This document shows, in pieces, positions 62,416 through 64,000 of a DNA stretch of 64,000 nt (position 1 is its first letter; every line of letters begins with the position of its first letter). Origin of the DNA: Coriobacteriaceae bacterium EMTCatB1. GTDB taxonomy: Bacteria; Actinomycetota; Coriobacteriia; Anaerosomatales; Anaerosomataceae. The DNA lies in assembly GCA_001950395.1 (NCBI GenBank), contig BDLO01000001.1, forward strand, positions 657,979-721,978, written 5' to 3'. Below the pieces are notes generated by a model. The model saw only the letters and a program-made list of their open reading frames with translations, made no database searches and was not told the DNA's origin. Position numbers and translations under genes: made by a program.

Positions 62416-64000
62416 CTACTCGTCGGATATCGCGCGCTCGACGATCCCGATGTAGCGGCGGACGATCTCGTCTGCGCTTTCAGCCGAATCGCCCTCAGCG
62501 TGCACGTCCACTGACGCTTCCGACGGGTGCGGCAAGACCAAGGCCCAGCCGTGCTCCTCGATGATGCGCACGCCTTCGGTCATCTCGTGTTCGTGGTCCT
62601 GCGCGATCTCGGCCATAACCCGCATCACGGCGCCCTTGCGGGTGAAAGGACACGGGACGCTCGCGTGCTTGAGGTGGAACTCGGGCAGACCGCCGACCAC
62701 CTCATCGAGCGTCACGCCTCGCTGTTCGAGCATCTTCAGGAGCATGCCGATCGTCATGACCGCGTCGTACGACGCCAAGAAGTCCGGGAAGACGAATCCA
62801 CCCGTCTGCGACCCAGCGAATCCGATGGCCGGGTCGAGCGCCGCGGACGACAGGGCTCGCCGAGTCGTCCCCACGCGCACGAGGCGCCTATCGGCTCCGC
62901 AGATGTCTTCGATGACGCGCGAGGCGCTCACCGGCACTGCCAGCCCACGACCAGTCTCGTCCGTCTTGCACCAGAGGCAGGCCATAGCGTGCAGAGCCGT
63001 GTTGGGATTCAGTACCCGACCCGAACCTGTCACGAGCGTCACCCGCTCGGCGGTCGCGTCGATCGAGACGCCCAGAGCAGCGTCGAAGGAGCGGACGGCG
63101 TTGGCCAGCGTCTCGATCTGCGCATCCCGCTCCTCAGGCAGCACCCGCGTGCGCTCGGAGTCCACGAACGGGCGCAGCGCCACCAGCTCGACATCCCAAC
63201 CCATCGCAGCTTGAGAGAGCACGAAGGACGCCGGGCTGTGACCCATGTCGACCACCACGGTCTTGCGGTGCTTCACGAGAGGCGTCCCGCCCAGCGCCTC
63301 CAGTAGACCGGCCGTGTAGTACTCCAAGGCTCGCGGCGGGTAGAGGATCTCCCCGATGTCCTCGAAGAACGCGCGACGGAACTCCTGCCGGAAGTACAGC
63401 CGCTCCACCTTCTTCTCTTGCCACGGGGCGATGTCGATGCCGCGCTTGTCGTAAAAGTGGATCTCGACGGTCTGCGGGTCTCTGGCCGACGAGCACACGT
63501 GGATGCCGCCCTCGCACCGCGTGTCGCGCGTCGTGAACCTGGTCACTGCCGGCGATGCCACGCGCAGGTCACGGACGTGGCAGCCAGTCGCGTTCAGCCC
63601 AGCGACCACGGCGCGCTTGATCATGCGAGCGGCCCTGCTCGAGTCACGGCTCACGACGACGTGGCTCTTGCTCGGCAGAAGCGTGCCGAACGCCTGCGCC
63701 GCGTGCAGCGCGACGTCCGGGGTGACGTCGATGTTCACGAGCCCCGCGATGCCGTCGGCGCCGAACAAGGAGCGTATGCCCTTAGATTCCCAGATGAGCG
63801 AGGACGAGACGATGGCGCCTGCCTCGATGCGCTTGTACGGATAGATCTGCACGTCGTTGTTGAGCACGGCGCCGTGACCCACGACCGTCTCATCGCCGAC
63901 GGTGGCGCCCGGGTAGATACGGGCACGCGCCCGTACGTCCACCCTCCGGCACAGCACCGCGCCCTCGACGTCGGCTCCGGCGCCGACGAAGGAATCCGAC
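62416..64000 (-). CDS. sugar-nucleotidyltransferase/phosphomannomutase-like fusion, 5' end outside window
   Basis: The visible 527 residues are open to the window end; the N-terminal nucleotidyltransferase domain is expected beyond it. Residues near the window edge form left-handed beta-helix repeats (VGAGADVEGAVLCRRV, IYPGATVGDETVVGHGAVLN). The rest matches alpha-D-phosphohexomutase domains (SRDSSRAARMIK, VVVDMGHSPASF). The usual catalytic TASHNP is replaced by CSSARDP and the sugar loop GEQSGH by GSQTGG, so mutase activity is doubtful. This degenerate form is known in mannose-1-phosphate guanylyltransferase-type fusions. It probably supplies activated sugars for envelope polymers. Confidence 0.75.
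   Translation of the reverse strand, partial: SDSFVGAGADVEGAVLCRRVDVRARARIYPGATVGDETVVGHGAVLNNDVQIYPYKRIEAGAIVSSSLIWESKGIRSLFGADGIAGLVNIDVTPDVALHAAQAFGTLLPSKSHVVVSRDSSRAARMIKRAVVAGLNATGCHVRDLRVASPAVTRFTTRDTRCEGGIHVCSSARDPQTVEIHFYDKRGIDIAPWQEKKVERLYFRQEFRRAFFEDIGEILYPPRALEYYTAGLLEALGGTPLVKHRKTVVVDMGHSPASFVLSQAAMGWDVELVALRPFVDSERTRVLPEERDAQIETLANAVRSFDAALGVSIDATAERVTLVTGSGRVLNPNTALHAMACLWCKTDETGRGLAVPVSASRVIEDICGADRRLVRVGTTRRALSSAALDPAIGFAGSQTGGFVFPDFLASYDAVMTIGMLLKMLEQRGVTLDEVVGGLPEFHLKHASVPCPFTRKGAVMRVMAEIAQDHEHEMTEGVRIIEEHGWALVLPHPSEASVDVHAEGDSAESADEIVRRYIGIVERAISDE

Noticed and set aside
1-64000. CRISPR arrays, insertion sequences, prophage genes, tRNA or rRNA genes
   Set aside because: No regularly spaced repeats, transposase, integrase or phage motifs, and no cloverleaf or rRNA-like segments were recognised by eye. 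A tRNAscan or Infernal run would settle the RNA question.

Overview
The window is a GC-rich, densely packed bacterial chromosome segment that uses GTG starts very often. The gene content points to an anaerobic, deep-branching actinobacterium. A Coriobacteriia-type lineage (the OPB41/Anaerosomatales group is my best guess, not tested) fits best. The reasons are the lexA / LysM gene / nrdR order known from mycobacteria, the recA-recX-rny...spoVS...miaB order, a zinc-ribbon FHA gene next to an Rv1828-like MerR regulator, a RsiG-like protein, and oxygen-sensitive enzymes (NrdD/NrdG, IorA/IorB). I see no tRNA, rRNA, CRISPR array, insertion sequence or prophage.

Positions 1-26161 (almost all + strand) are core housekeeping: the tail of an M16 peptidase; lysine/diaminopimelate genes (dapB, lysC, dapA and, further on, dapF and dapL); RNase J; uppP; ftsK; a RodZ-like gene; yajQ; rimO; pgsA; cinA; thpR; recA-recX; rny; an unassigned GHKL ATPase; spoVS; a PHP phosphoesterase; miaB; a MEMO-AMMECR1 fusion; miaA; and hflX. 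With dapL, the DAP branch should run by the direct aminotransferase route.

Positions 26158-34956 hold the SOS and nucleotide block. lexA and a LysM membrane protein (YneA/DivS/ChiZ-like) diverge from a short region with three SOS boxes. A fourth box lies in the recA promoter. nrdR-nrdD-thioredoxin-like-nrdG-dut-Nudix follow, behind a probable NrdR box pair. Two nucleobase permeases then end at a clear terminator.

Positions 35193-45236 (- strand) form one tightly packed 12-gene run. It encodes indolepyruvate:ferredoxin oxidoreductase (iorA, iorB), an ACT-domain protein, a branched-chain/aromatic amino-acid ABC importer (livJHMGF), an arylacetate-CoA ligase and three small proteins. This looks like amino-acid uptake plus 2-oxoacid oxidation. 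A second ligase-ACT pair lies at 58669-60407.

Positions 45334-57389 (- strand) carry an NlpC/P60 hydrolase, apt, a potassium channel broken by one frameshift, hpt, a small PD-(D/E)xK-like protein, MerR, FHA, an 86-residue protein, a RsiG-like c-di-GMP anti-sigma candidate, and a glycine-cleavage set (gcvT, gcvH, gcvPA, gcvPB) with a lipoyl-transfer enzyme and a DD-carboxypeptidase. Positions 57462-64000 hold a solitary type IV pilin-like gene, a membrane protein with a degenerate GGDEF domain, the second PaaK-ACT pair, a VanW protein, and most of a nucleotidyltransferase/phosphomannomutase-like gene cut by the window end.

The least-explained items are the GHKL ATPase between rny and spoVS, the RsiG-like protein together with a dead-looking GGDEF protein, the solitary pilin, and the small proteins attached to the ior/liv/paaK run. 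All product calls come from motif recognition by eye; no database search was run.
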